DNA of 64,000 nt from Adiantum capillus-veneris. Its lineage: Eukaryota > Streptophyta > Polypodiopsida > Polypodiales > Pteridaceae. The DNA lies in contig JABFUD020000275.1 of the NCBI GenBank assembly GCA_014529385.2, forward strand, positions 1 to 64,000, given 5' to 3'. Numbering within the stretch: the first letter of the stretch is position 1; each line of letters opens with the position of its first letter. The position numbers were made by a program, and so were the translations under genes. Below the pieces are notes generated by a model, which saw nothing but the letters and a program-made list of their open reading frames with translations, did not search any database and was not told the origin of the DNA. Below, piece by piece: positions 1 through 10,101 of this stretch.

Positions 1-3000
1 ACTCACCTACACGTCTACTTTGGAGGAACATGGAGATGTTGTGAAGGTGTTGATGGAACTTAAGATTATTATGGTTGAAAATTGAAAGCTCTCAACTTAC
101 TTGCGACAAAAATATGCGAAGTTAATGGACATAGTGTGATTTCCAAATACAATTGCATCTCTACATCTCTCAAAATTGTGAATAAAATATGAAAATTTAA
201 TGGATAAAGCTTCAAACAATGTGATTTTCAGTCTAAATACAATTGCATGCTATTGCAAGACAAAGAATCCATCTTGACTAATCAAATGTAAGAAACTTCT
301 CTTGAAATTACCAACACAATGAATTTTACAAAGAGCACAGGCTACTCCCCATTCTCAAATTTTCTTTCAATCATCTTACCATGCAATCCTCCTTTTTCAC
401 AGCTCTCCACCAGTTAAGTCTTTCTTTGGCTCTTTCTTACCCTCTTTCCCTACTGCAGCCTAGTATGATTAATGACATTGAAACCATGAGCTTGGCAGTG
501 GCTGCTGCAACCAAAAGTGCAATCTCAAGTAGCAAGAAAGAATTTATGGTTGCAACATAGATATGGTAACATGTTGAAATGAAGAACTACAAACAACAGT
601 GGAACTTGAAATGGGTAATCATGCACTACCTGTTGTCAAAAGTGTGACTTAGAGATTCTATAGATTTTCCTCGTGAAGGAAACAACTGTCTTTTATAGAA
701 ACTCAAGGACATAAATCTGTTGGTAAGCTAATCCCTTCTAAAATGCATTCACCTAAAGCTTTTGATAATCTATTCCCTTCTCCAAATTCATTCACCTATA
801 CTTGCACCAAAAAAGGGCTGGGTTGTTTTAACCAGATGTGCTAAAAGACCTTTCTCCAATTTCAATCACCTTGCACCTTATGCAAGACTCATGGGAGGAG
901 GACCAAAATAGCTAAAGGTCCAAATCCTCATTGAAGGTTTTTCTTTATTTCTCTATTAATTATTCCAATTGTGAATTTGAATGTCAATGAGGTATAATGC
1001 ATGAAACATAAGCACTAATTCCATAAGTAGATCAAATTTAATCACTAGATCAAGCTTGATTATTTTTTCCTTATAAAGACATTCACATAAATGTCAAAAA
1101 TAGAGAAGTAGAATGCATTAATCAATAATCATTGATTCAATAATTTTAACTTTGAATGTTATGAATTTACAACTTGTAGCTAGACAAATATAAAACTACA
1201 TTTTAGAAATTAGCACTATCAAAAGGTAAGAAGACTTTTAACTCTTATGGGAGAACTGCATCAGGGAGGTGGCATCCATCAAGGATACCATCATTCTTTA
1301 AGAAAAGTATTGTATGAAAGAATCAACTTGTTAGAAAGACCGTGAAAGATCCATGAGCTAAATACAATCTGCTCTTGAGCAGAGCCTCTAGGTGCAAGCT
1401 AGCAGCAACCCAATCAGTGATTGACCCATCAAATATATATCATTCTAGGTAGCATGCAAGGGATGTTAAGGTGACCAATGACCTGCAACAAAGATATACG
1501 ATCACACTCAATTCACATATGGGTCATGTTGTTCTTATCCCTAGCAAACCCACACCCTACAAGATATTGGAAAAATATTTACGTGAACATGCATTGAAAG
1601 CATGACCTTTACAAAAATGGGTAAATGATTCATAACTTTGGAGAGAAATCCAACTCATTTGATCATTGGAAGCAGCTCCTCCATGAATATATGAGAGTGC
1701 TATAAGATGCCTATCACCAAAGATGCATGTTCAATGGAGAGCAAACCTACTTGCTTTGAGAATGTGTTTTTGAATGGACATGAAAGAGCTACAGAGAATC
1801 TCAAATGATCCACTACATGGACTATACATGTATAATCTAAGTTACTAAAACGTCAATGTAAGCACTAATCAAAACTAAGTATTTGTGACATTCAACATGA
1901 CCATTCCAGGCCTAGGTGCAGCTCTAGAAATTTAGCTTTCAATCATCACAAAGGTTGAAACTAGACAAATAGATGCAGTTATAAATATTTCAAAGACACC
2001 ATGTAACTACACATGGTCCAAAAGGAAACAACCCACAAACACGGCTAAATAGTCCTAAAAAGCTAGCACCTCTATAATGAGACAAATAGGTTTCTCATAA
2101 GTAGCATACTTGTGCTTTGGAGACATCAAATAGGCAAGTTTTTTCCCTTGTGACTTGGCAAGAAGAGCAAGGAGATAACCTCTCAAGCTCTGCTTTTCTT
2201 CTTGATTCTCTAAGGTAAAAAACCTTCATGTTGCATTCACTAATGCATGGGGGAATAAAAAGGGCTTAGATTAAAGAAAAGATCCACAGATAGATGCCTT
2301 GAAGCACCTTGCATGTGGGGAGATGCAGCATTTAAAGAGCGTCGATTGAAAATATGTGTAACCTGCAAGATACAAAAAAGAAGCATTATGAACCAAAATG
2401 ATAAGATTCCATCAGTCAAGTTTAAGCATACCACAAAATTTTTCACCAACTACAAGAAATATGCACAGAAGATTGAAAAAAATACATGTAACATGAGTGG
2501 AAGCAAGCGATTAGACTCACAACAATAGCAAAAGAAAAATCATAATGGCTAAACAATAATTGAACCTCACAACAGTAGCAAGAGTTATGGAAAACTTTAA
2601 TGTTTTCTAGAATGACTTCATCTTGGCCTTGATATGGACCTTCTATAGAGTTTTTTATGTTTACCATCCCTAGGAAATTTGAGGGTGGATGATCTAGAGT
2701 GCACTTGTCCCTGCAATTTAGCTCTTTGGAGCACACTGATTTGCAGTGAAAACTCTTTGTAGAAAAATATTGGTGTGTTCAATTTAGATCTAAGAAAATA
2801 CACTCTCAACAAAAGCTTGATGAGTTTTGAGCTCACATGTGCACGCATGCAAACAACACAACAAAGACTCATTTTGGGTCAGACATGCAAGCGTAAACAT
2901 CCTACACCAAGATCAATGCAAGTAGCTACACACCATTCCCTATGCCATATGATAAAACATTTTTGAAAGCAATGTTGACAAACCTAACCTCATCAATGAT

Positions 3001-3318
3001 GGAGTCAAGCAAAGGTGAGTGTGAGCCGTTGCCAGATCTTGCGGCCTTGAGAGGAAGCACAACAGCTCAAAAACAAAGGTGAATATGTGGTTAGGTTGGT
3101 GTCTTTGATGTTTTTGCTATGGGAACAACTGCACGAGGGAATACCAAGAACAAGGGCCATTGCATCCAGGTGCGAGCTCTTGAGAGAGAGAGAGTACAAC
3201 AAAGACATCACCTCCAAGGGAAAGGGCAAGACACATAGCAAAGCTACAGGCTCCATTACTACTGTTGGGAGAGGGGAAGAATAACATGAGTGGGTAAATG
3301 ATAAAATTTCTCATAAAC
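1..3318. other. Stretch without a recognisable gene (left copy)
   Basis: AT-rich DNA with stops in all frames and no retroelement domain I can recognise. The only coding-like part is about 2990-3285 on the plus strand. It has two short open stretches separated by donor-like sequence (AAAG followed by GTGAATATG near 3079) and ends at a stop just before the LTR at 3319. I cannot assign a product, and it may be chance. Everything here is repeated in the right-hand copy. Confidence 0.6.
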
Positions 3319-3632
3319 TGTTAACCCTGACAGCTCACGAACACCCTATCACCTACGACAGACACCGTATTATTTATTTGGTAGAGTTAAAGACCGGGCT
3401 TGTTGGTCCAATAGGAAAAAGGGTAAGAGTGATCGCCGGTGACAGGTGCACTCTAACAGGAACATTCAAGGGTTAGTTGGCTAAGTATGGGCGCCCAAGT
3501 GTGAATGGGGCGAGCTCATATAAAAGTCACCTAAACCTAAAAATCATGCATTCTCTCATTTGTGCAATTGAAGAGTGCTCTTGCTCCATCTCCATCTTCT
3601 TCTTCTTCATCTCCTTGTGTGTGTGTATGCGT

Positions 3633-3724
<92 letters not shown>

Positions 3725-3860
3725 AAGCATTACAACGATGGCACAGCGGCGGCGAAGCGGTTGAGTGCGACGCAACGGTGGTTCCTTCTTCTTTGCAGTG
3801 AGGAATCCTCCACAAAGGGGAGCATAGGTCGATGATCGACACGTGCAAAAAATGCGCACA
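3319..3860 (+). mobile_element. 5' LTR of GP retroelement, copy 1
   Basis: The 542-bp block begins TGTTAACCC and ends GCGCACA directly before a primer-binding site. A diverged relative lies in the opposite orientation at 41598-42194. That relative shares the TGTTAACCC start, the segment with GGGCGCCCA, the TATATGAGCTC or TCATATAAAAG promoter-like segment and the GCGCACA end, and this fixes both edges. TATAAAAG near 3519 is a plausible TATA box. A long GA microsatellite sits near the 3' end. No matching 3' LTR was found downstream, so the element is truncated. Confidence 0.85.
3637..3722. repeat. (GA)43 microsatellite inside the LTR
   Basis: There are 43 uninterrupted GA units, against 44 in the right-hand copy at 50035-50122. 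The tract gives spurious Arg-Glu and Ser-Leu reading frames on the two strands. Confidence 0.97.
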
Positions 3861-3864
3861 TTTT

Positions 3865-3882
3865 TGGCGCCGTTGCTGGGGA
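3865..3882 (+). other. Primer-binding site (tRNA-Asp type), GP copy 1
   Basis: TGGCGCCGTTGCTGGGGA lies 4 bases after the LTR end. From memory this is the complement of the plant tRNA-Asp 3' end with one mismatch (T for C), the priming signal common in Athila/Tat-like gypsy elements. It sets the element's direction as plus strand. Confidence 0.85.
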
Positions 3883-4620
3883 AATGCCTTACACTAAGCT
3901 CGAGTAGCACTCTATGCTGTGTTGTGGTGCAATTTCAAATGTAGGAAAGGTAGAGAAGGAAGGTGTGTGTTGAGAAGAAGTTTGTTTTGCTGCTGTGTAT
4001 TGTTTTGCTAATAAGGTATAGAAAGTACTGTGTTTTTTCTGTTCATAAGGTGTTTTCTCTGTGATAAGGTGTTAGAATTAAGGTAGTAGATCCATAATGT
4101 TAGTTCTGTGTAAAGTACAGTAAGTAGTTCTATTAACTAATGAGTTGTTGTAGTAGTGTGTTAGTGTGTAACAGTAGCTCTATTAGTTGTAAGTAGGTAG
4201 GTTAGGTGTATGTGTGCTCGCGCACACAGCATGACCGCGTCGACCTTATCCTAGAAAATAAAAAATAAAATAAATAAAATAAAAATAAAATTTAGAGGTA
4301 GGACCAAGCTCAGGAATATTTTCCAGGCCCAAGCCCAAGCCCAAGCCCAAGTCCAAGCCCACGATCAGGCTCAGGCCTTAGTCCCCCTTTAAAATTACAT
4401 ATTTTAGTCTCACGTGTAGGTAAAATTTGACCTTTTTGAGAGCCAATGGAGCTTCGGGTAACCGAACGCAGTTCTATAAAGCAACCACAATCCCCTGAGC
4501 AATTTGCTTGTTTTGAGCTATCACATGCTCTAATCCAAAACCAATCATTAAAAAACATCAAAAAACGAGTGAAAACGGACGCCTAAAAAGTAAGCGGTTA
4601 ACCTTCGAGGTTATTCGCCG
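3883..4620 (+). other. Untranslated leader of GP copy 1, with CCAAGC repeats
   Basis: Non-coding leader between the primer-binding site and gag. It holds an AAATA-rich patch near 4255-4290 and about six near-perfect CCAAGC hexamers at 4327-4361. The opposite-strand relative has a shorter (GGGCTT)n patch at about 40903-40921 in the equivalent leader position, so the hexamer tract is a family trait. Confidence 0.6.
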
Positions 4621-5290
4621 ATGCTTGTAGGGGGCCAGAGGCACATGCATCTACACTCTGGTCATGTGCTAGAGGCCGAGCAACTAGAGAGCATTTTGAC
4701 TTATGCGAGTTCTCAATATCCACCTACCTTATGTTCCGAGCCCTCGACGGGGACCCAAGGTAGTACAAACCAAGACCCAAACATAGTGGCTAGTGACTCT
4801 TCCTCTGACTACGACGTCATGGAGGGTTTCCCAATGCCTAATCCAGATAGCTCAAGCCAATACATGCATGCCATGGGTCCACGGTCTGGGCTGAGCGTGC
4901 TTAGCCGCTTGAAGGAAACCTTTAGTAGAGCCACTCGCTCCGAACATGGAGCTAACGATGTAAATGAGGGGGGCGGGGAAGTAAATTATCCATTCATGAC
5001 CAACGTAGACCTCATGCTCTTGGAAAGTGTACACGTGAATACTCCATTCACTGCACCCCTGACTCTTCCCCTTCAAGGTTATATTACCTTATGGTAGAAG
5101 CCTTGCCGAAGTTCAAGAGGTTGAGCGATATATCATTGCGGCTAGGGAAAAGGAAATTGAGAGCTTACGCAAGGCGGAGCAACAAAGAGAGTTAAAAGCG
5201 AAAGCCCCTATGTCAATACCTTTGCTAGGAGAGCAACCGAGTGCTCCTAAATTAGCGACCACTAAGGGTCAACCATAGAGAGCCACATTG
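4621..5290 (+). pseudogene. GP gag, N-terminal part, frameshifted (copy 1)
   Basis: An ATG-initiated frame runs 158 codons to 5097. It matches the start of the minus-strand relative at 40546-39752, including the SSSDYDVMEG and GPRSGLSVLSRLKETFSRATRSEH segments. A 1-base loss of C in a run near 5057 shifts the frame relative to the right-hand copy, which reads 191 codons. Both copies then need a further shift, because the real continuation (RSLAEVQEVERYIIAAREKE, a helix rich in E, K and R) lies in another frame. A stop also occurs near 5278. The product would be the N-terminal, non-enzymatic part of a Gag precursor. It is broken and unlikely to make full-length protein. Confidence 0.75.
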
Positions 5291-5394
5291 CATCTAGTTC
5301 AAAAGACACCCCTAGCACCTCAAGCCTAGATGGGGCCTTCCTAAATGAGAACAAGGAGTACGAACTACAAACAAAAACTCTAACCGACCTATAC

Positions 5395-6169
5395 ATAGGT
5401 CACATCTATCACGTGGGTTGGTTAGATGTCCTCCAGTCCACAACGGGTGCTACTAGTTTGGAGGATCAACAACAAAGAGTTTGTGAGGTCATCCATAGGG
5501 TTATTGAGCTAGAGAGACAGAACAAGGGGATCCACATGCCTTCAACGGGTCTCATGAGATTCTTGGATACAAGGAAGGCTAAACAACCAACCTTATCGCA
5601 AATGGAGACTCCCTCTGTAAATCCGATGGATCCCCCATATGTTGTTTCGCCAGGGGTCTCAGTGCAATCTGAGCCCACCGGTGATAGCTTTACTTTTCCA
5701 AGTCTAGCTCATCTTTCCCTTGATGACACCACGGCTACCATGCCTACCCCAATGATGGGCATGCCAGGAAACACGCCATGGATCTCATTTTTTATTAAAG
5801 CACCACTACATGGTAGCTCAATGCCTGCAACAGTACCTACAAATGTGTACCAATCGTATACACCCATGGGTCATCGCACTCATGTATTCCCTACCCCTCC
5901 CATTTTTTCAACAACCCATGCTCCACAACCCCTCCCATTTCCATGGGACCATGCCGGATAGCATTAGCATGTCACATCCGACATCTGCTATGCCTAGGGA
6001 CACATATATGAACTTTGGACCACCACATGGCACAACACCGTACCCAACGTGGAGCCCAAGGGCTTCCTACGTGCCAAGCCCAATGCCAATACCTACTCTG
6101 CATGTAGTCTCTGGAGCGCCTTCACCCACAGTGCCTGCTCACTTAGGTGACTTGGAAACATTTTCTTAA
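5395..6169 (+). pseudogene. GP gag, proline-rich middle part (copy 1)
   Basis: The open stretch 5413-5961 (GTG-led, so not a true start) encodes GWLDVLQST followed by a short helical segment and a long Pro, Thr, Ser, Met-rich linker. The homologous plus-strand continuation is in another frame up to 6169 (NFGPPHGTTPY), so there is a frameshift near 5930. The relative at 39715-38975 reads through both parts in one frame, which shows the intended order. The Pro-rich linker is typical of the region before the capsid in some plant Gag proteins. No enzyme motif is present. Confidence 0.7.
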
Positions 6170-6174
6170 GCTCT

Positions 6175-6664
6175 CGGCCAATATATTGCTAAGAAATATG
6201 CATAACAGGCCTGATAGAGAACCTAGAAGTAAAGCAGTACAAATAGCCAAGCTCACACAAAAATTTAGTGGAGATGGGGATGTGAGAAAGCATATCGAAC
6301 TGTTTTTGAACAAATATGTGAGTCTCTATTAGAACACAATGACCTGCATAAGAGTAATGCTTTAAGCCTAACCTTAAGTGGGAAGGCTAGGGATTGGTAT
6401 AGAACCCTAAGGGTGGAAGAAAAAATGATTTACCCTACTCTTAGGACACTATTCTTAAAAGAATACATACAAGAGGGAGTGCTTTGGGGTGTAGCCTCTC
6501 AGCTCCAGAAAGCCCAACAAGAGGAAGGAGAGTCAGTGAGAGACTTAATTAGTCACTTGAAGCATTTTAATTCTCGTTGTAATTCAAGTGAGCGCTTCAA
6601 TAATAATCAATTCTTGATAGATTCATTAGGGGATTACAACATGAGGATATCTACAATGGCCTAG
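6175..6664 (+). pseudogene. GP gag, capsid-like Retrotrans_gag region (copy 1)
   Basis: Pieces in different frames together resemble the plant Ty3/gypsy Retrotrans_gag (capsid) domain. The block FSGDGDVRKHIELFLNKY is followed by LSGKARDWYRTL and then a helix ending in FLKEYIQEGV, which is the family's F-G ... L-G-A-W-Y ... F-Y pattern. A stop at about 6330 separates the first and second parts. The open frame 6413-6664 carries the last part through a predicted helix with EGESVRDLISHLKHF. The domain would assemble virus-like particles. The frame is broken, so this is a remnant. Confidence 0.75.
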
Positions 6665-6714
6665 TCATTAGAGGTATCACCACTTGGGAAGCAGTCACCA
6701 CCAATGCGATCCAA

Positions 6715-7608
6715 TTGGAGGATAATTTAATGATTCAAGGAGAAAGAGTGTTTGTTGAGCCTAAATCTATTAGCTCGCAAGCATCGGGGCATTGGCCAAT
6801 GACTCTAAATTCTATTGCTAAGGAGCCAAAGATATCTGAGATGACTTTAACAGATCCCACCAAGGCCATTCAAGAGAGTCTTAGAGACAATCGTGCTCCG
6901 CAAAACAATTATATGTATCCAAGAAGGGAGCAATGGTGCTCACTATGCTATGGAACTCATAGTACCAGTGAATGCCCTACTTTTAGAGTAAAATTCAATG
7001 GGAACTGCAATGCTTGTGGGAGGTATGGTCATCACGCTAAGGATTGCATAGTATTTAATCATGCGATGGACAATAGACCAACTTTAGCATGGAAAAACAC
7101 ACCTCAAGTGCCTCCATTGATGCCGGCCTCACCTCTTGAACAAATGTCACAACACATGGTCCCTCAGGCCCAAAATGTTGTTCAAACAACACCCTTACCA
7201 CCTCCAATGCTAGGACCGCAACCACCACATCCGAGAATAACTTCTATGAATCAAGTGGGTTGTGAGTCATCTATTGCTTGTTTGGAAGGCTGTGAGGAAG
7301 ATATAGACCCTAATATTGCCTATGGGATGGATGCGTTTGAAGAAAGTCCACAATACTACATGGAGGACTATTGGGGACAAGTCAAACATGTCTATCAAGT
7401 AGCTGCTCTTGCTGAAAGAGGCCAAAATATCAATTACACTGCTACAAGACCACCTCTTCAATGCTATGAGTGTGGAGGTCCACATCGTGTGGCCGAGTGT
7501 CCTATTAGGCTACAAAAGAACGCTAAATTAATGCAAACCAATCAAGCGAGCACGTCTACAATGTCGATACTCATGTGTAATAAGATGTGGCATAGATCAT
7601 TTGATTGA
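6715..7608 (+). CDS. GP gag nucleocapsid with three zinc knuckles (copy 1)
   Basis: This 297-codon open frame starts at a TTG, so its real start lies upstream in the gag frame (ITTWEAVTTNAIQLED reads in from before 6715). Cys-His boxes are CSLCYGTHSTSEC (residues 75-87, spacing C-2-C-3-H-4-C), CNACGRYGHHAKDC (98-111, the classic C-2-C-4-H-4-C) and CYECGGPHRVAEC (250-262, C-2-C-3-H-4-C). A fourth, C-3-C-3-H-4-C, follows in another frame at about 7577-7618. Zinc knuckles of this type package retroelement RNA. The 140-residue Pro and Gln-rich spacer between boxes 2 and 3 is unusual. Confidence 0.75.
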   Translation: MEDNLMIQGERVFVEPKSISSQASGHWPMTLNSIAKEPKISEMTLTDPTKAIQESLRDNRAPQNNYMYPRREQWCSLCYGTHSTSECPTFRVKFNGNCNACGRYGHHAKDCIVFNHAMDNRPTLAWKNTPQVPPLMPASPLEQMSQHMVPQAQNVVQTTPLPPPMLGPQPPHPRITSMNQVGCESSIACLEGCEEDIDPNIAYGMDAFEESPQYYMEDYWGQVKHVYQVAALAERGQNINYTATRPPLQCYECGGPHRVAECPIRLQKNAKLMQTNQASTSTMSILMCNKMWHRSFD

Positions 7609-8338
7609 CCAATGTCCAAATAATCCAACTGCACCGAATATCACCCCATTAAACTTGATTGAGGTTACCGAGGAGCCATCACAAAGTACACCTGTGGTAC
7701 CAATAAACGTACTCATACGATCGATGCTCCAAAAAAAAAATTATATTCTTGAGAAAAGAGACATGACATCAATTGCCCAATCTCAGAAAAAGAAGAAAAC
7801 ACGAAGGAAGAGATCACAAAAAGCAGTGAAGTCACAGACCCCAGTTCAAAGACCAACGTAGGGACTGGTGACGACCCCGTATATATGAGCGACGCTAAGA
7901 GGATTCTAATTCAGGTGAAACAATGGAGACCAAAATGACCACTAAGATAGAAACCAACAAGGAAGATGTCCATGAACCACAATGGCCAGGATCCAAGAAG
8001 AATAGAGGACCTTATCCAAACCCTACGGAGGAGATCGAGTGAGTCAAGCAATTATGGAGTTTGGTAGAAGATACCCAAAGGGATCTAGAGCCAGCACCTA
8101 GGCAGATCCAGATTATAGACACAGTGTTCCCTATGCAACAACAACCTCACCAAGTCCATAGACCCTTAGCCATACCTAGTGTCATCCAAGAAGAAAGTGA
8201 CGTAAAGTCATGGGAAAGTGGGCGTACTCACTTCTTGATTGAAAGAATGTTTACAGAGGGACTACCTGATCCTATCAAAGAAATGGAGATCCCATCTTCC
8301 CCACGTCAAGGGACTGAAGCCCAAAAGATGTTGCCAAA
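7609..8338 (+). pseudogene. GP gag-to-protease linker, decayed (copy 1)
   Basis: Short open pieces in different frames (7601-7861, ending in a Lys/Arg-rich segment KKKKTRRKRSQK, and 8061-8342) lie between the nucleocapsid and protease parts. The second piece (FLIERMFTEGLPDPIKEME) is weakly similar to linkers before retropepsins. Stops at about 7861 and 8041 and frame changes break the polyprotein. No enzymatic motif is visible. Confidence 0.5.
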
Positions 8339-8959
8339 TTGATGGATTTCATGTCTTTAGAAGTTAGATCCACCATCATGTCCAAACTATATAAAGACCT
8401 TGAGCTAGTCTCAGCTCTTCGAGCCTTCCTCAATGGAGAACTAAAGTTTGGGCTACCACAATTTGCACAAATGGATGGAGCTGGGGAGATGCTAATAGAG
8501 GAGGAACACTTAGATCCACAACCCAACCTAGACAAGAACCTTGTGGTAGGAATACCTGTTAACAAGTTGGGACAATACTTTGAGGGTGATGAATCCAATG
8601 CAACCATACCAATCACTACTAAGGGATTAACTGTGAAGGGAATCCTTGATGGTGGCGTTGGGGTTAGCATTGTGACTAAAAAATGCTGGGAAATTATGGG
8701 AATACCTCACCTTGCAACCACAACCATAGTAGTGAAGATGGCCAATGGGTCAATTCTTAAACCTATTGGGATGCTAGAAGATCTCAAAATCAAGGTCTTT
8801 GGACATAAAAGAAGAATTACCTTCATTGTTATGGATTCCTCGAAGCACACTATGGCATCGGAGATGATCTTAGGATGTCCTTTCATGAGGGAAGCAAAAA
8901 TGGTGCATGAATGGTCTAAAAACCATGTCTACCTGCAGTTCCAAGATTCTGTCATTTGA
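8339..8959 (+). CDS. GP retropepsin-like aspartic protease (copy 1)
   Basis: A 206-codon open frame whose second half has the retropepsin layout: VKGILDGGVGVSIV at residues 99-112 where the family has (L/I)-D-(S/T)-G-A, then VKMANGS for the strand leading to the flap, and MILGCPFM at 176-183 for the conserved I-L-G-x-x-F/L motif. The catalytic triplet reads D104-G-G rather than D-S/T-G, and the following Ala is Val, so activity is doubtful. The enzyme would cleave the Gag polyprotein. No reverse transcriptase, RNase H or integrase frame follows. The right-hand copy encodes the same protein. Confidence 0.7.
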   Translation: MMDFMSLEVRSTIMSKLYKDLELVSALRAFLNGELKFGLPQFAQMDGAGEMLIEEEHLDPQPNLDKNLVVGIPVNKLGQYFEGDESNATIPITTKGLTVKGILDGGVGVSIVTKKCWEIMGIPHLATTTIVVKMANGSILKPIGMLEDLKIKVFGHKRRITFIVMDSSKHTMASEMILGCPFMREAKMVHEWSKNHVYLQFQDSVI

Positions 8960-9210
8960 GTGAATCTTGTATCTGGTCGAGCACAACCCCTAGGAAACAG
9001 GTTTGATCTGACACCACAGTTCACTCGGCCCCATTGCAGTATTGTTATACGTGTAAAGCGGACACTGATGTTAGCCTGAAGATCCTCCTTATATTGATGT
9101 ACTACCTGGGGTGACTGAGTCAGACGATGTGGATTGGGTCCACCTAGCGGAAACCATAGACACTTGGGGAAACAGGGGGACGACTTGGGGTAACACCTGA
9201 GGGGGATGAA

Positions 9211-9612
9211 ATGCCACCACTCATACCCTTAAATATGCTAGAAGCAATGCATATAGCTTCTGACAAGACTCATCCTCATATAACAAAGAAAACATACAAG
9301 TGGGTCCCTAAATCTTCTTTAGCAACCATGGTTGATGCTAAAAAGCAGAAGCCTTGTAGGAAACGTCCCACTCGCTCCAAGAAATGTAAGGGAACGTGGT
9401 GTTGGATTCCTAAACAACTATTGAAAGCCCAAGGCTACTATCAAGGAAATGATCAAATCTGGGTGCCAAAACGTAGATTGTGTTTTTACCTGTCACCTGA
9501 CCCATGTGAGTCAAACCCTGTGACAACAAAGTCGATGAAAGATCGTGGGAAAGGAAAAATCACAGAACACTATACACCGGATCTGAAGCTAGTATGGGTT
9601 CCCAAGCAATAA
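9211..9612 (+). CDS. Small basic ORF with four W-[VI]-P-K motifs (copy 1)
   Basis: This 133-codon frame starts at ATG and encodes a Lys-rich protein (about one residue in six is Lys). The tetrapeptide WVPK or WIPK occurs four times, with Trp at residues 31, 65, 84 and 129. The last lies three residues from the C-terminus. Cys residues at 49, 59, 64, 91 and 99 are scattered without a knuckle spacing. It lies downstream of the protease in the GP element, where polymerase would be expected. Single KxWVPK motifs are familiar from linkers of plant Copia polyproteins, but I do not recognise the repeated version. Function unknown. Confidence 0.55.
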   Translation: MPPLIPLNMLEAMHIASDKTHPHITKKTYKWVPKSSLATMVDAKKQKPCRKRPTRSKKCKGTWCWIPKQLLKAQGYYQGNDQIWVPKRRLCFYLSPDPCESNPVTTKSMKDRGKGKITEHYTPDLKLVWVPKQ

Positions 9613-9867
9613 AGGCTTGTTTTGCTCAACTCAACCATAGAAAAAACGAATAAAGCTTCTATCTCTTCATGTAATGCATCCATAGAGGTAAAATCTTCTA
9701 CACAACCTCCACCTACCATAGGCAGCCTCCATTGAAGTTACAAAATATTTGACACCTCCCATTGTTCAATTATTACCTGATGCACTACTTCAAGTTCGTT
9801 CATGGGAGAGTACCTTACCACCCTTGCAACTCGATGAGGCACCCAGGGTAATAGAGAACTTTATCCT

Positions 9868-10101
9868 CGAGCATCGCTATAAGCATTGCTATTTTGAGAT
9901 CTACAATGTTTCTATATTGGGCTCCTACAGAGTCGCTATGGGTGTCGCTATAGGCATTTCTATATAGAGATGATTATAAAGAGGCTTACAGCAACCCACA
10001 TAGCAACGATATCATTTCGACGATCATAGCAACATTGGGGATAAAAATATCACGTGTTTTTTTTGTAAGGCCTTCACAAGCCTTAAGCACGTCTTGTAGT
10101 G
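9868..10101. mobile_element. CACTA transposon end with subterminal repeats (copy 1)
   Basis: The block ends CTTGTAGTG, the reverse complement of the plant CACTA terminus CACTACAAG. Inside it, variants of GCATCGCTATAAGC, GTCGCTATGGG and TAGCAACGATA recur in both orientations, as expected for subterminal transposase-binding repeats. The left-type end at 24910 has the same terminus and repeat vocabulary (CACTACAAGA, then CTTAAG). Neither has a matching partner with the same 3-bp flanks, so this is an orphan end that probably truncated the GP element. Confidence 0.7.

Noticed and set aside
3527-3910. Reading frames across the GA tract (Arg-Glu and Ser-Leu repeats), and the same at 49935-50310
   Set aside because: They exist only because the microsatellite has no stops. 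The flanks are LTR sequence with no coding signal.
4327-4361. Telomere-like hexamer array
   Set aside because: The unit CCAAGC (GCTTGG) is not the plant telomere unit and the array is only about six units.
8275-8670. 131-codon minus frame opposite the GP protease (also 54675-55070)
   Set aside because: Antisense shadow of the sense protein, with no domain of its own.
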